Notes: generated by a model from the letters alone, not told the origin. A DNA stretch of 64,000 nt from Cohnella pontilimi (GCF_005049045.1 NZ_SUPK01000002.1:496001-560000), one strand, 5' to 3'; counted from the first letter of the stretch, positions 27,846-36,759 are shown. Numbers and translations: made by a program.

Positions 27846-28472
27846 TTAAACTTCCAAGCTTACTTGTCCGCTTCCGATCGTTTGCCCGTCCCATCTGAGT
27901 TCGAAGCGGTCTCCGTCCTTCAGAGATCCGACCCCTGCCGGCGTACCTGTGAAGAGCACATCGCCCGCGCCGAGTCCGTAGCGTTCCCCGACAAACTCGG
28001 CCAATTCGCGCAGGCCGAACACCATATCGCCGGCATTTCCCCGCTGTGCTTCCACACCGTTCAAAAGAAGGGTAAAGTCGGCTTGATCCAGCGTGGACAT
28101 CCCGGAAAACGGAAGCCATCGTCCCAAAGGCGCGGAGTTCCGGAACCCTTTGGCGGGAAGCCACGGATGTCCTTTGGCTTTCAGCACGTCCTGCACGCCG
28201 CGCAGCGTGAGATCGAGTCCTACCGTCATATGGGAGAATAAGTCGTCAGGGGAAATTCCGCTTTCGAAAGGACGGGCGACATAAAACACAAGCTCCATCT
28301 CGAAATGGACGTCCCCTTGCGATCCGGTAACGGGAAGACGAGCGTTGTCCAATGAAACCGCTGCGTGCGACGGTTTCATGAAAATCATCGGAGAGGCCGG
28401 CACTTCGTTGCCGAGCTCAGCAGCGTGAAGCCGGTAGTTGCGTCCGACACAATAAACGTTACGAATGTCCAC
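27846..28472 (-). CDS. Fumarylacetoacetate hydrolase family protein
   Basis: A 208-aa FAH-family enzyme. Signatures are VYCVGRNYRLHAAELGN at the start, the metal site (VHFEMELVFYV, with GVDLTLRG-like GLDLTLRGVQD), and GDVLFTGTPAGVG. Members hydrolyse or decarboxylate beta-keto acid type substrates with a divalent metal in the cytoplasm; some act as acylpyruvases or oxaloacetate decarboxylases. The GTG start at 28472 follows AGGAGG inside the end of the GDPD gene, only 7 bp after its stop, so translation is likely coupled. No pathway genes nearby narrow the substrate. Confidence 0.88.
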   Translation of the reverse strand: MDIRNVYCVGRNYRLHAAELGNEVPASPMIFMKPSHAAVSLDNARLPVTGSQGDVHFEMELVFYVARPFESGISPDDLFSHMTVGLDLTLRGVQDVLKAKGHPWLPAKGFRNSAPLGRWLPFSGMSTLDQADFTLLLNGVEAQRGNAGDMVFGLRELAEFVGERYGLGAGDVLFTGTPAGVGSLKDGDRFELRWDGQTIGSGQVSLEV

Positions 28473-28479
28473 GATGTGA

Positions 28480-29325
28480 TTAAGCCTCCTGTTGTTTCAC
28501 GGCCGCCAGCCAGCGATCCGGGTAGTTGGTGCAGATCATGATCGGCTCAGGCCTGTCCGCCAGTCGTTTCAGATCCGCCGGTTGGTTCACCGTCCATGCC
28601 ATCACTGCGATGCCGGCTTCCCCCGCCTGTGCCAGCAGGTCGCGGGTCAAATGACGGAAGCCGATCGACAGGAATCCGGCGCCCAGGCTTTTCAGCGTTT
28701 GAATGAGTCCCGGCGGATTGTCGTCGATGATAAGGCCGATCGGAAATTGCGGATCCAGCGACTTGACGGCTACCAGCACCTCAGGATGAAACGAGGTGAT
28801 GACGACGTCGTGCTCCATGCCCCGGGAACGGATGACATCCAGCGTTCGGGCGGCAACCAGCGCCGGAGGGCTGTCTTCTCCCTTAATCTCTACATTCAGG
28901 CGGCATCGTCCGGCCGTAATGGCCAACACTTCGTCGAGCGATGGAATGCCTTCACCGGCATATTCGGGACCGAACCAGCTTCCGGCGTCCATTTCCCCCA
29001 GCTGTGCGGCAGTGAATTGCGATACCCGCCCGGGTCTTCCCGTCGTTCTTTTGAGCGTGGGATCGTGAATGACAACCGGCACCTCATCCTGCGAGAGATG
29101 AACGTCCAGCTCGATCCACTGAACCGCCGGTTCGCTCATGGCCAGCCGGAAGGCGGCCAGCGTATTTTCCGGCGCGCGACCGGACCACCCTCTATGCGCC
29201 ACGCAAGGGTGCAGCGACATGCGTTCCAACTCGGTCATCGGCACTATGTACAACCCCTTCTCTCTCAGCCAACGTTTCCGGCGGTCCCACAAACGTTTAG
29301 ATCCGTACTTAATGCTTTGCCACAA
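28480..29325 (-). CDS. Glycerophosphodiester phosphodiesterase
   Basis: A 281-aa GDPD-family enzyme that hydrolyses glycerophosphodiesters to glycerol-3-phosphate and an alcohol. The catalytic block is VAHRGWSGRAPENTLAAF, followed by WIELDVHLSQDEVPVVIHDP with the metal-binding acids and the second histidine. There is no signal peptide, but a basic N-terminal tail of about 40 residues. I take the TTG at 29325 as start: AAGGAG lies at good distance, and it overlaps the end of the CapA-like gene by 17 bases, suggesting coupling. A downstream ATG (MTELERMSL) is the alternative, but its ribosome site is poor. Confidence 0.9.
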   Translation of the reverse strand: MWQSIKYGSKRLWDRRKRWLREKGLYIVPMTELERMSLHPCVAHRGWSGRAPENTLAAFRLAMSEPAVQWIELDVHLSQDEVPVVIHDPTLKRTTGRPGRVSQFTAAQLGEMDAGSWFGPEYAGEGIPSLDEVLAITAGRCRLNVEIKGEDSPPALVAARTLDVIRSRGMEHDVVITSFHPEVLVAVKSLDPQFPIGLIIDDNPPGLIQTLKSLGAGFLSIGFRHLTRDLLAQAGEAGIAVMAWTVNQPADLKRLADRPEPIMICTNYPDRWLAAVKQQEA

Positions 29326-30541
29326 GTTGACCGTTCTCCTTAAATACGGCAGCCGTAGATAACGAGGACAGCCGGGCTAACAGCTCCTTGGCGGCTTGCC
29401 CCGTTAAAGGCGCCGGCTGCGAATTAACAGCCTTCATCGGTTGAAATTCAAGCGAGCAGCTGCCGGTCTTGGAGCATGCCGCGGTTAGGATCCCCGTCTC
29501 GGAAGTTTTCGGGCTCGCGGTCGTGTTGAACACGAAATTCCCCAAGCTATAGGCGATCCATTTGTTTTTGTAAAACTCGAAGCCTTGCAGCACATGCGGA
29601 TGGCTGCCGACGACGAGATCGGCGCCGGCGTCGATCAGACGATGACCGAGTTCCTTCTGGTCCTTGTTCGGCTGATCTGCCCGTTCAATTCCCCAATGGA
29701 CGAGAACGACCACGAGGTCGGCGTTTTTCTTGGCGTCGCGAATCGCTTTCTCCGCTCCCGCCGGATTGTAGCCGTCCGCTACTCCGGGGTGACGGGCGGC
29801 CGCCTTCCAAGATGGTTCGGGCAGCACGCGCGAAATGCCGATGTATGCTACGGTTATACCTTTGGATTCCATGTAAACGGGGGTATAGGCTTCGGTTGCG
29901 TCGGTACCGGCGCCGACATGCTTGAGACCGTGGTCGTTGAGCGCGTCCATCGTATCCTGCAGCCCGACCCAGCCGTAATCCAACGTATGGTTGTTGGCGA
30001 GCGTGAAGACGTCAAAGCCGGCATCCTTCAAAGCCGGAAGAGCCTCAGCCGGGCCTCGGAACAAATATTGCTTGTTTCCGGCAGGCGTACCCCGGCCCGT
30101 AATCGGCGCCTCCAAGTTGCCCGCGGTGATATCCGCCGCCTGCAGCAGGCTTTGCGCCTCCCGGTAAGGATAATCGTAGCCGTTCTTTTTCATTAACTGG
30201 GCCACGCTGGCCGCAGGCAATATATCGCCGACAAAAGCAAGCTTCACGGGAGTGAATTCACTGTCGGCCCCCGTACCGGCGGATGCGGACGGTGCCGGTG
30301 ATTCCACAGGGGGCGAAGGCTTTGCGGCTGGCGACGCAGGGGTGTGTGCCGCCTTGGAAGGAGGTGCCGATGCGGCGTCCGCTTCCAATCCGCTTTGTTT
30401 CGGATTCGAGCCGACAAAAAGCCAGACGACTACAATGGCGACCGCAACGAGCAATATCGAATTGAGAGCAATCAAACGGCGGATTCGGCGTTGGGAACGG
30501 GATTTTCGATCCCGGTGTGTTTCCGAACGGGAATAGGACAT
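29309..30541 (-). CDS. CapA-family protein (PGA_cap metallophosphatase fold)
   Basis: A 410-aa membrane-anchored protein. After a basic N-terminus comes one helix (about 23-44), then a Pro/Ser/Ala-rich linker to about residue 95, and the PGA_cap domain. This starts VKLAFVGDILPA and continues with NLEAPITGRG, TLANNHTLDYG and VVGSHPHVLQG, all metal-site motifs. The family is named for poly-gamma-glutamate capsule anchoring, but many members lie outside capsule operons, as here, so the substrate is open. It acts on the outer face of the membrane. Start ATG at 30541 follows GGAGGTAC. GDPD and FAH genes follow in the same transcript. Confidence 0.87.
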   Translation of the reverse strand: MSYSRSETHRDRKSRSQRRIRRLIALNSILLVAVAIVVVWLFVGSNPKQSGLEADAASAPPSKAAHTPASPAAKPSPPVESPAPSASAGTGADSEFTPVKLAFVGDILPAASVAQLMKKNGYDYPYREAQSLLQAADITAGNLEAPITGRGTPAGNKQYLFRGPAEALPALKDAGFDVFTLANNHTLDYGWVGLQDTMDALNDHGLKHVGAGTDATEAYTPVYMESKGITVAYIGISRVLPEPSWKAAARHPGVADGYNPAGAEKAIRDAKKNADLVVVLVHWGIERADQPNKDQKELGHRLIDAGADLVVGSHPHVLQGFEFYKNKWIAYSLGNFVFNTTASPKTSETGILTAACSKTGSCSLEFQPMKAVNSQPAPLTGQAAKELLARLSSLSTAAVFKENGQLVAKH

Positions 30542-30577
30542 GGATAAAAGTACCTCCGGTTTCTTCTCCTGCCCGTC

Positions 30578-30616
30578 ATTATACCATAAGAGGACGGCGA
30601 AAAATCACCGTCCTCT
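30578..30616 (-). terminator. Terminator hairpin of the SulP gene overlapping the capA-like promoter
   Basis: On the minus strand AGAGGACGG and CCGTCCTCT form a strong stem around a loop containing TTTTT (30589-30616), 17 bp after the SulP stop. It is followed at once by TTATGGTATAAT; TATAAT (30578-30583) is a likely -10 for the CapA-like gene. The T-tract after the stem is short, so termination may be partial. Confidence 0.6.
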
Positions 30617-30632
30617 CCTTGATTATTCCCGT

Positions 30633-32348
30633 TTAACCTTGCGCGCGGCTTAAAGCCGTACATTCATGAAACACATATTGGGTACAGCCCACGCATTGCG
30701 ACTTCTCCAAGCGGGTTAAGGCAAAATGGATCGCTTGCCCGGTATGCTCGAACACATGCTGCGGCCCGATCTCTTCCAGCAGCCCCGAGCGGTTCATCAT
30801 ATGATAGGGAAGATGATGAATGCCGGAAATCAGCACGAGTCCACCATATTTCTTCACTTCTTTGACCGTCTCCGCCAAAAATTGCTCCGCCGTCGTATCC
30901 ATGAACGGAACCTTCCCCATCCGGAGAAGCAAAACTTTCGGCTGCCGGCGGACCGCTTCCCGGATCGTCTGCTGGTAACGGGAGGCCGTACCGAAAAAGA
31001 GCGAGCCGTCCACCGTGTATATTTGTACCTGCGGACAGTTGCGGCCCTGATGGACGGGGTTCGGAGTGACCTTCCCGCGGGAAACCGCGTGATCGGGCAG
31101 CACCTTGGAGACGGAGACGGCACCTCCCGTTTTAATGACAAACAGCAGCATCGCCGCCGCAAGACCGGCCAAGACGGCCGTCGTTAAATCCGTGAATACG
31201 GTCAGCAAAAACGTAAGGACGAGTACCAGGGAATCGCCCGATTTGGACTTCATCACTTTGGCGAATTCTTTCCGGTCGCTCATGTTCCACGCAACGATCA
31301 TCAGAATCGGCGCCATGCCCGCCAACGGAATGCCCGAAGCAAGCGGAGCCAAAAGAAGCAAAACGAGCAGTACGGCCGCGCTGTGGATCATGCCGGATAC
31401 CGGGCCGGAAGCGCCCGACCGAATATTGGCCGCCGTGCGGGCGATCGCACCCGTTGCCGGAATTCCGCCGAACAAGGGGGTCACCATGTTGGCGATTCCT
31501 TGTCCGATCAGCTCCCGATTGCTGTTGTGACGGTCTCCGCTCATTCGGTCGGCGACTACGGCCGAGAGCAGGGATTCGATCCCGCCGAGCATCGCGATCA
31601 TGAATGCCGGATACAGAAGATGGGTGATATGCGCCCAATTGAAGTCGGGCAGCGCGATTCCCGGCAGTTCCCGGGGAATGCCGCCGTAAGCGGATCCGAT
31701 CGTCGCGACCCGGCCGTGGAACCACAAGACCGCCGCCAACCCGGAAGCGGCAAGCCCGATCAGTGAGGAAGGAAGCCGGGGCCGCCAGCGGGACGCGGCG
31801 AGCATGGCGGCCAAGCCGATAAGCGCCACCGCCACGCTGTAACCATTGACGGTGCCGATGTGGACCAGCAATTCTTTCACGTTTTCGATAAAGCTCTCGT
31901 GCTTTTCAATACCGCGAAGTCCTAGAAAATTTGGGATTTGCCCGAAAAAAATAATGACCGCAATCCCCGCGGTGAAGCCGACCGTTACCGGACGCGGAAT
32001 ATACCGGATCAAGCCCCCGACCCGGAACAAGCCCATGAGAACGAGGAGAATGCCGGCCAAAAATCCGGCAATGAGCAGATCTTGATACCCGTATTGCAGG
32101 ACGATCGCCAGCAAGATCGGAACGAAAGCGCCCGTCGGGCCGCCGATTTGAAAACGGGAGCCTCCCAGGAGCGAGATAAGAAATCCCGCGATAATTGAGG
32201 TGTAGAGCCCGTAACGCGGATCAACGCCTGCCGCGATTGCGAATGCCATGCCCAGCGGGATGGCGATAATGCCGACCACCACGCCCGACACAAGATCCCT
32301 GCGTAAAGAAAGGGTGTCGTATCCGGCAAATCTGCCCCGAGGTTTCAT
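30633..32348 (-). CDS. SulP family anion transporter with STAS domain
   Basis: A 571-aa SulP/SLC26-type permease. It has 12-14 membrane helices (residues about 20-420), including the signature IPLGMAFAIAAGVDPRYGLY, and a cytoplasmic STAS domain (about 455-545) with VDGSLFFGTASRYQ and LLLRMGKVPFMDTTA. The C-terminus carries a cysteine cluster, CVGCTQYVFHEC. Bacterial SulP proteins carry bicarbonate, sulfate or dicarboxylates; no carbonic anhydrase or sulfur gene flanks it, so the substrate is open. It starts 4-20 bp inside a long inverted repeat and lies downstream of an ArsR-type repressor, which probably controls it. Start ATG at 32348 follows AGAAGGA. Confidence 0.92.
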   Translation of the reverse strand: MKPRGRFAGYDTLSLRRDLVSGVVVGIIAIPLGMAFAIAAGVDPRYGLYTSIIAGFLISLLGGSRFQIGGPTGAFVPILLAIVLQYGYQDLLIAGFLAGILLVLMGLFRVGGLIRYIPRPVTVGFTAGIAVIIFFGQIPNFLGLRGIEKHESFIENVKELLVHIGTVNGYSVAVALIGLAAMLAASRWRPRLPSSLIGLAASGLAAVLWFHGRVATIGSAYGGIPRELPGIALPDFNWAHITHLLYPAFMIAMLGGIESLLSAVVADRMSGDRHNSNRELIGQGIANMVTPLFGGIPATGAIARTAANIRSGASGPVSGMIHSAAVLLVLLLLAPLASGIPLAGMAPILMIVAWNMSDRKEFAKVMKSKSGDSLVLVLTFLLTVFTDLTTAVLAGLAAAMLLFVIKTGGAVSVSKVLPDHAVSRGKVTPNPVHQGRNCPQVQIYTVDGSLFFGTASRYQQTIREAVRRQPKVLLLRMGKVPFMDTTAEQFLAETVKEVKKYGGLVLISGIHHLPYHMMNRSGLLEEIGPQHVFEHTGQAIHFALTRLEKSQCVGCTQYVFHECTALSRAQG

Positions 32349-32404
32349 GCATATTCCTTCTTTTTTATATATTTGATTTTTTGAATATATAAAAAAGAAT
32401 ATGC
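32349..32404 (-). promoter_or_regulatory. Long inverted repeat operator upstream of the SulP gene
   Basis: Two nested inverted pairs surround a T-rich centre: GCATATTC (32349-32356) with GAATATGC (32397-32404), and TTTTTTATATATT (32361-32373) with AATATATAAAAAA (32384-32396). The inner TATATATTTGA and TATATATTCAA halves look like an ArsR-family site and cover the place of a promoter and the SulP ribosome site. Binding by the adjacent ArsR protein is inference. Confidence 0.75.
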
Positions 32405-32442
32405 CCCTTGAACCTGACTGTCAACGGCGGGAATTCCCTGTT

Positions 32443-32769
32443 TTATTCTTTTCTCATCGTTTCGAGCAGCGAAATGGCGTCCACCAGGTGGTTGTCAAAA
32501 ATTTGCTTCGCCACTTTCAGCAGATCTTTAATCAGCGGATCCCGCAGCGAGTAAACGACGGAGGTGCCGGATTTCGTGCCGTACACGACATTTTTGGCCC
32601 GCAGAACGGCTAACTGCTGCGAAACGCCGGAGCCTTCGGAGCCGAGAATCGACTGGAGCTCGTTCACGGTGCGGTCTCCTTCGGATAGCACTTCCAAAAT
32701 CCGGATGCGCATCGGATGTGCGAGTGCTTTAAAAAAATTCGCTTTGAACTGCTGCAATTCATGATTCAT
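32443..32769 (-). CDS. ArsR family transcriptional regulator
   Basis: A 108-aa winged-helix repressor of the ArsR/SmtB group. It has FFKALAHPMRIRILEVLSEGD, the recognition region SGVSQQLAVLRAKNVV and the wing GTKSGTSVVYSLRD. It contains no cysteine at all, so it lacks the ELCVCDL metal site and the cysteine pair of sulfide-sensing BigR/SqrR relatives; an alpha-5 zinc-type site (D, H) is possible but incomplete. I start at the ATG at 32769 after AGGAGA, two codons inside the longest frame. It lies 94 bp upstream of the SulP gene on the same strand, with an inverted repeat between them. Confidence 0.9.
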   Translation of the reverse strand: MNHELQQFKANFFKALAHPMRIRILEVLSEGDRTVNELQSILGSEGSGVSQQLAVLRAKNVVYGTKSGTSVVYSLRDPLIKDLLKVAKQIFDNHLVDAISLLETMRKE

Positions 32770-32797
32770 CGACAAGTCTCCTAATCCGTTTGCTAAG

Positions 32798-33307
32798 TTA
32801 CATCATACACCAATCCGCGACGAAACGGAGTATGGAATCAAACTGACGATTGTCCGTGCGGAATACGGGAATACCGGCGCGCTGCGCCATACTTTCCGCT
32901 TCCGTGGCGGATTGTTGCATGACGGCTGCCATTACGCCCGGCAGCTTCAATAATTCGACGTCCTCGTCTCCGCGCAGCAGAACGAGCTTCGGATAAGAGG
33001 ATTGTTTAAAACCTTCCACGATCACCGCATTCATGTCGGCGGATTGCATGGCCGCGATCAGATCGGGCAGCGGAGTGGAAACCTCCCTCCGCCATAGCGT
33101 GCGGGTCTCGCTGACCATCGCGGTGGCGTGGGCTCCGGCTTCCCGGTGTTTCCACGTATCGGTTCCCGGGATATCGGGCTCGTGGTCGTGTGCGTTATGT
33201 TTCACCGTTCCTACCAGAAGCCCTCTCGAAGACAGCTCCCGAACGATTTCGGAAACGAGTGTCGTTTTTCCCGCATCTTTATAGCCGACGACTTGAAGCA
33301 CTTTCAT
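32798..33307 (-). CDS. mobB: Molybdopterin-guanine dinucleotide biosynthesis adaptor MobB
   Basis: A 169-aa P-loop GTP-binding protein of the MobB family. It starts MKVLQVVGYKDAGKTTLV (Walker A) and continues with GTVKHNAHDHEPDIPGTDTWKHREAGA, the family signature, and a VIVEGFKQSSYPKLVL region. It assists MobA in attaching GMP to molybdopterin. Its ATG overlaps the moeA stop by four bases (ATGA) and follows GGGAGTG, so it is translationally coupled. It is the last gene of mobA-moeA-mobB. No molybdoenzyme gene is in the window. Confidence 0.93.
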   Translation of the reverse strand: MKVLQVVGYKDAGKTTLVSEIVRELSSRGLLVGTVKHNAHDHEPDIPGTDTWKHREAGAHATAMVSETRTLWRREVSTPLPDLIAAMQSADMNAVIVEGFKQSSYPKLVLLRGDEDVELLKLPGVMAAVMQQSATEAESMAQRAGIPVFRTDNRQFDSILRFVADWCMM

Positions 33308-34572
33308 CGCGACACTCCCTGTTTCAACAAGATGGCCGTTACCCGCTCCCCTTCCCCTATTCCCTGCTTAAGCGGCGGAAGCACCAGCAGGCAGTCGGCG
33401 TCGACGATCGTTTTCATCAGGCTGGATTGATCGGCGCCGGTCGGCCGGACCCATATCTCGGCATCCCGGAATTCCGTTCGGGCACGGATGAATCGGGGGA
33501 ATGCGTTCACTTTCGTAAAAGGCTCCGCCAGCCGGGCTTCGATCGTGACGGGCTGCGGTTCGGCACAAAGCATCGTGCGGATCGCCGGCACGGCAAAGAG
33601 GTGGAAGCCGACGAAACTGGCGCCCGGATTGCCGGACAGCGCCAGCAGCAGCTTCCCGTTCAGCACGGCCGCCGTGGTCGGGCTGCCCGGGCGCATCGCG
33701 ACTTTATTGAACAACGTGGTACCTTCCCACCGGGCGAGAATGTCCACGAGAATATCTTGGTCGCCGACGGAGATGCCGCCGGTCGTAATGGTCATATCAC
33801 ACTCGGCCAGCGCTCCCCGGATTATGCGTTCCGCGCGGTCGGCATCGTCCGCCGCATGACCCAGCAGGACCGGTTCGGCGCCGGCTTCCCGGAGGAGCGC
33901 GGCGAGCATGACGGCGTTGCTGTTGCGGATTTTACCGGGACGGAGCGGCTCGTCGACCGAGAGTAGCTCGCTGCCTGTCGACAATATGGCTACGCGCGGT
34001 CGGCGGATGACCTGGAGATTGGCGTGACCGAATGCGGCGGCCAGTGCGACTTCGCCGGCGCCGATCACACGGCCCGTAGGGAACAGTTCGTCGCCAGGCT
34101 GAAACTCTCCGCCGATGTCCGCCACATTGCGGCCTTCGGCCACCGGCTTGCGGATCCGGACGTATTCCCGGCCGTTTATTCGTTCGGTCTCCGTCACTTC
34201 CAGCATGACGACGGTGTCCGCGCCTTCAGGCAGCATCGCGCCGGTCATGATGCGGGATGCCTGTCCGGTGCCGACGACACGCTTCGGCACCTCGCCGGCC
34301 GGCAGCGATTCGAGCACCTCCAGCACCGCCGGCTCATGCTGGGCTCCGTCCGGCAAGTCCATGGCGCGGACGGCGTAGCCGTCCATCGCCGAACGACGAT
34401 AAGGCGGAAACGGATGCGATGCGGCCGCCGCTTCGGCGGAGCTGCGGCCGAGGGCTTCTCCGAGCGGAACGGTTTCCGCACCGAGCGGACGAACGTGCTG
34501 GAGAATGCGTGAACGCGCTTCGTCGGGAGACACCGCTTGACGGTGGAAACGATGAGAGTCCATAGAAGTCAT
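33304..34572 (-). CDS. moeA: Molybdopterin molybdenumtransferase MoeA
   Basis: A 422-aa MoeA protein that inserts molybdate into adenylylated molybdopterin. Visible blocks are RSAMDGYAVRAMD near the N-terminus, GQASRIMTGAMLPEGADTVVM, VAILSTGSELL, the catalytic TTGGISVGDQD and PGNPGASFVGFHLFAVPAI. All four structural domains appear present, and the length is normal. I start at the ATG at 34572, which has AAGGAG at 9 bp; an ATG seven codons earlier overlaps the mobA stop but lacks a ribosome site. mobB follows with a four-base overlap. Confidence 0.95.
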   Translation of the reverse strand: MTSMDSHRFHRQAVSPDEARSRILQHVRPLGAETVPLGEALGRSSAEAAAASHPFPPYRRSAMDGYAVRAMDLPDGAQHEPAVLEVLESLPAGEVPKRVVGTGQASRIMTGAMLPEGADTVVMLEVTETERINGREYVRIRKPVAEGRNVADIGGEFQPGDELFPTGRVIGAGEVALAAAFGHANLQVIRRPRVAILSTGSELLSVDEPLRPGKIRNSNAVMLAALLREAGAEPVLLGHAADDADRAERIIRGALAECDMTITTGGISVGDQDILVDILARWEGTTLFNKVAMRPGSPTTAAVLNGKLLLALSGNPGASFVGFHLFAVPAIRTMLCAEPQPVTIEARLAEPFTKVNAFPRFIRARTEFRDAEIWVRPTGADQSSLMKTIVDADCLLVLPPLKQGIGEGERVTAILLKQGVSR

Positions 34573-34589
34573 GTCGGCTGGCTCCTTCT

Positions 34590-35201
34590 TCATGATGGGG
34601 CGGGTTTACGGCATATCCGTTCATAATCTTCGGGAGTGTCCACATCTTCGGCGAAAAGGATCGGAATTCCGTTGTGCTCAAAATCGTCCGCGCCTACGCC
34701 GATCCAGGAAATCCGGTCCAGCAACGACAGGAGCCGGCGTTCACCTTGACGCAGCATCTCTTCCGCTGCCACTGAGGCCTCTTTCCGATACAAGGCATGG
34801 AGCGGCTGAGGCAGGCCTTCGATGACCGGCAATGCCGCCATCGTCCCATGTTGCAGCATCCGTTCGTATAATAAGCCCGCCGCGTCGACGTTCGGCAGCG
34901 GCTGATCGCAGCCGAGCACCCAGGCGCAGCGGCCGGACACAGCCGCGACGCCTGCTTGCAGGCCGGCCAGCGGGCCTTGTCCCGCATAGCGGTCCGCGAC
35001 GACGGTTACCTCATATCGCTGCCTCACTTCACGAGCAAATCCGTCATCGTTCGTCACGATCACCACGTCGCTCGTCCAACCTTTGCAAACACGGATCTGC
35101 CGGTCGATGAAACGATCCTCTCCCAGCGATAGAAGCGCCTTATTGCGGCCGCCCATCCGCCGGCCCAAGCCGCCCGCCAAAATCACCGCCGATACGTCCA
35201 T
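34590..35201 (-). CDS. mobA: Molybdenum cofactor guanylyltransferase MobA
   Basis: A 203-aa nucleotidyltransferase that joins GMP to molybdopterin. The N-terminal signature is SAVILAGGLGRRMGGRNKALL; VADRYAGQGPLAGLQAG and the metal site VLGCDQPLPNVD follow. The start ATG at 35201 is well supported by GGAGGG eight bases upstream; the open frame continues far upstream into the haem operon without signal. It is the first gene of a mobA-moeA-mobB unit, preceded by an extended -10 promoter candidate and the hemY terminator. Confidence 0.93.
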   Translation of the reverse strand: MDVSAVILAGGLGRRMGGRNKALLSLGEDRFIDRQIRVCKGWTSDVVIVTNDDGFAREVRQRYEVTVVADRYAGQGPLAGLQAGVAAVSGRCAWVLGCDQPLPNVDAAGLLYERMLQHGTMAALPVIEGLPQPLHALYRKEASVAAEEMLRQGERRLLSLLDRISWIGVGADDFEHNGIPILFAEDVDTPEDYERICRKPAPS

Positions 35202-35235
35202 GGGCCGTCCCTCCGGATACATTTCTTTTTTGTCC

Positions 35236-35241
35236 ATTGTA
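35236..35241 (-). promoter_or_regulatory. Candidate extended -10 for mobA-moeA-mobB
   Basis: TGCTACAAT on the minus strand is an extended -10 with the hexamer TACAAT, 35 bp before the mobA start. Its -35 region (TTGTCA) is only 15 bp away, so the assignment is tentative. Confidence 0.4.
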
Positions 35242-35262
35242 GCATGTCGGCGAGCATGACAA

Positions 35263-35292
35263 AATCGGACAAGCCGACAGGCTTGTCCGATT
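35263..35292 (-). terminator. Terminator of the hemEHY operon
   Basis: AATCGGACAAGCC, TGTC and GGCTTGTCCGATT form a perfect 13-bp stem followed by TTGTC, 21 bp after the hemY stop. Confidence 0.85.
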
Positions 35293-35313
35293 GAGGTGAA
35301 GGGCGTAAAGCCG

Positions 35314-36759
35314 CTATTCGAGCTTTTCCAGCAATTGTTCCGCCGCGGCCCGGCCTTGTGCGACGCAGTCGGGCAGGCCGACGCCGCCGAACGGCTGGCC
35401 CGCGGTGACGACACCGGGCAGCGAGGTCTGTATAGGGTCCAGGAATGCCGATACCGCATCCCGGTGTCCGACCGGATATTGGGGCATCGAGCGGCGAAGT
35501 CTCGTAATTTCCACAAACGCCGGCTCGGCGTCCAAATCGATCAGGTCGCGCAAATCGCGCCGCACACCGGCCGTCATCTCGTCGTCGGACAGCTCGACGC
35601 CGGCTTCGTCTCCGGCCCGCCCGACGTAACAGCGAATGAGGCGCTTGCCTTCCGGCGCGGTATGCAGCCATTTCGACGATGTCCATGTGCTGGCCGTAAT
35701 GAGACGGCCTTCCCCGCGCGGCACCAGAAAACCGGAGCCGTCCAAAGGCTGACCGAATCCGGCCGCATCGTAGCCGAAAACGACGTTCGCTACCGACACG
35801 TAGCGGATATTCGTCATGGCCGACACATCGACATGCGGCGCCAACAGTTCGGCGATACCGGATGCGGGAAGCGCCACAATGACGGCGTCCGCCTGTTCCT
35901 CGTCGCCCCGATCCGTCCGCAACGTGTAGCGGCCTAACGCGCCGTCCGCTTTGTCGAGTGCCGTAACCCGGACACTTGTCCGAATCTCACACCCGTATTC
36001 GCGCAGCCGGGATTCTAAAGCTTCCACCACCGTGGACAAGCCGGTGCGGAACGTAAGAAACGCTGAGCCTACCGATCTGGCTGCGGCAGCCGCCGCCTCG
36101 GCCGGAGCGGCCGCTTTGCTCTTCTCCCGCATGCCGCGAATCAGGCTGCCGTACTCTCGTTCCAGCTCCCGGAATTGCGGGAACGTCGCCTCCAAGCCGA
36201 GGCCATACAAATCACCGGCATGAATGCCGGCCAGCAGCGGTTCGAAGATGCGCTGCACCATTTCCCGGCCGAAACGCCGCTCGAGGAAATGGCCGACTGT
36301 TTCATCCCCGTCGCCGGCGGATGCGGGAATTTCCGTTTCCTGCAGCGCCCGCCGCTTCCCCTCCTCGGACAACAACCCGGTCTGGAGAAACGCTTCGGCA
36401 TTCGTCGGGACGCCGAGGTTCAACCCCGCAGGCATCGGATGAAGCACTCCGTCGCGCGCAATGTATGTTTTTTTCGCCTCCGGATTCGTCCCAACAAGGA
36501 GCCCGTCCAGCCCCAGTTCCTCGGCGAGCCGGACCATCGGCAGCTTGCGCGCCAGGAACGAATCCGGTCCCCGCTCGATCACGAACCCGTCTCGGCGCAG
36601 CGTGTTCACTCTTCCGCCGAGCCTGGCGGCGCCTTCATACAACGTCACTTCGATGCGTTCTCCCCGCTCTGCGGCCAGGCGATATAAATAAAAAGTGGCT
36701 GTGAGGCCGGTGATGCCGCCTCCCAATACCGCTGCTTTCCTTACAGATACCGTTTTCAT
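35314..36759 (-). CDS. hemY: Coproporphyrinogen III oxidase (HemY/CgoX type)
   Basis: A 481-aa FAD enzyme. The N-terminal dinucleotide fold reads AAVLGGGITGLTATFYLYRL, followed by RLGGRVNTLRRDGFVIERGPDSFL, and the C-terminal FAD-closing block is GVGLPDCVAQGRAAAEQLL. In Gram-positives this HemY oxidises coproporphyrinogen III to coproporphyrin III. The ATG overlaps the hemH stop by four bases (ATGA) and has GGAGG upstream, so translation is coupled. It is the last gene of hemE-hemH-hemY, and a strong terminator follows. Residue content and length (about 470) fit B. subtilis HemY. Confidence 0.95.
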   Translation of the reverse strand: MKTVSVRKAAVLGGGITGLTATFYLYRLAAERGERIEVTLYEGAARLGGRVNTLRRDGFVIERGPDSFLARKLPMVRLAEELGLDGLLVGTNPEAKKTYIARDGVLHPMPAGLNLGVPTNAEAFLQTGLLSEEGKRRALQETEIPASAGDGDETVGHFLERRFGREMVQRIFEPLLAGIHAGDLYGLGLEATFPQFRELEREYGSLIRGMREKSKAAAPAEAAAAAARSVGSAFLTFRTGLSTVVEALESRLREYGCEIRTSVRVTALDKADGALGRYTLRTDRGDEEQADAVIVALPASGIAELLAPHVDVSAMTNIRYVSVANVVFGYDAAGFGQPLDGSGFLVPRGEGRLITASTWTSSKWLHTAPEGKRLIRCYVGRAGDEAGVELSDDEMTAGVRRDLRDLIDLDAEPAFVEITRLRRSMPQYPVGHRDAVSAFLDPIQTSLPGVVTAGQPFGGVGLPDCVAQGRAAAEQLLEKLE

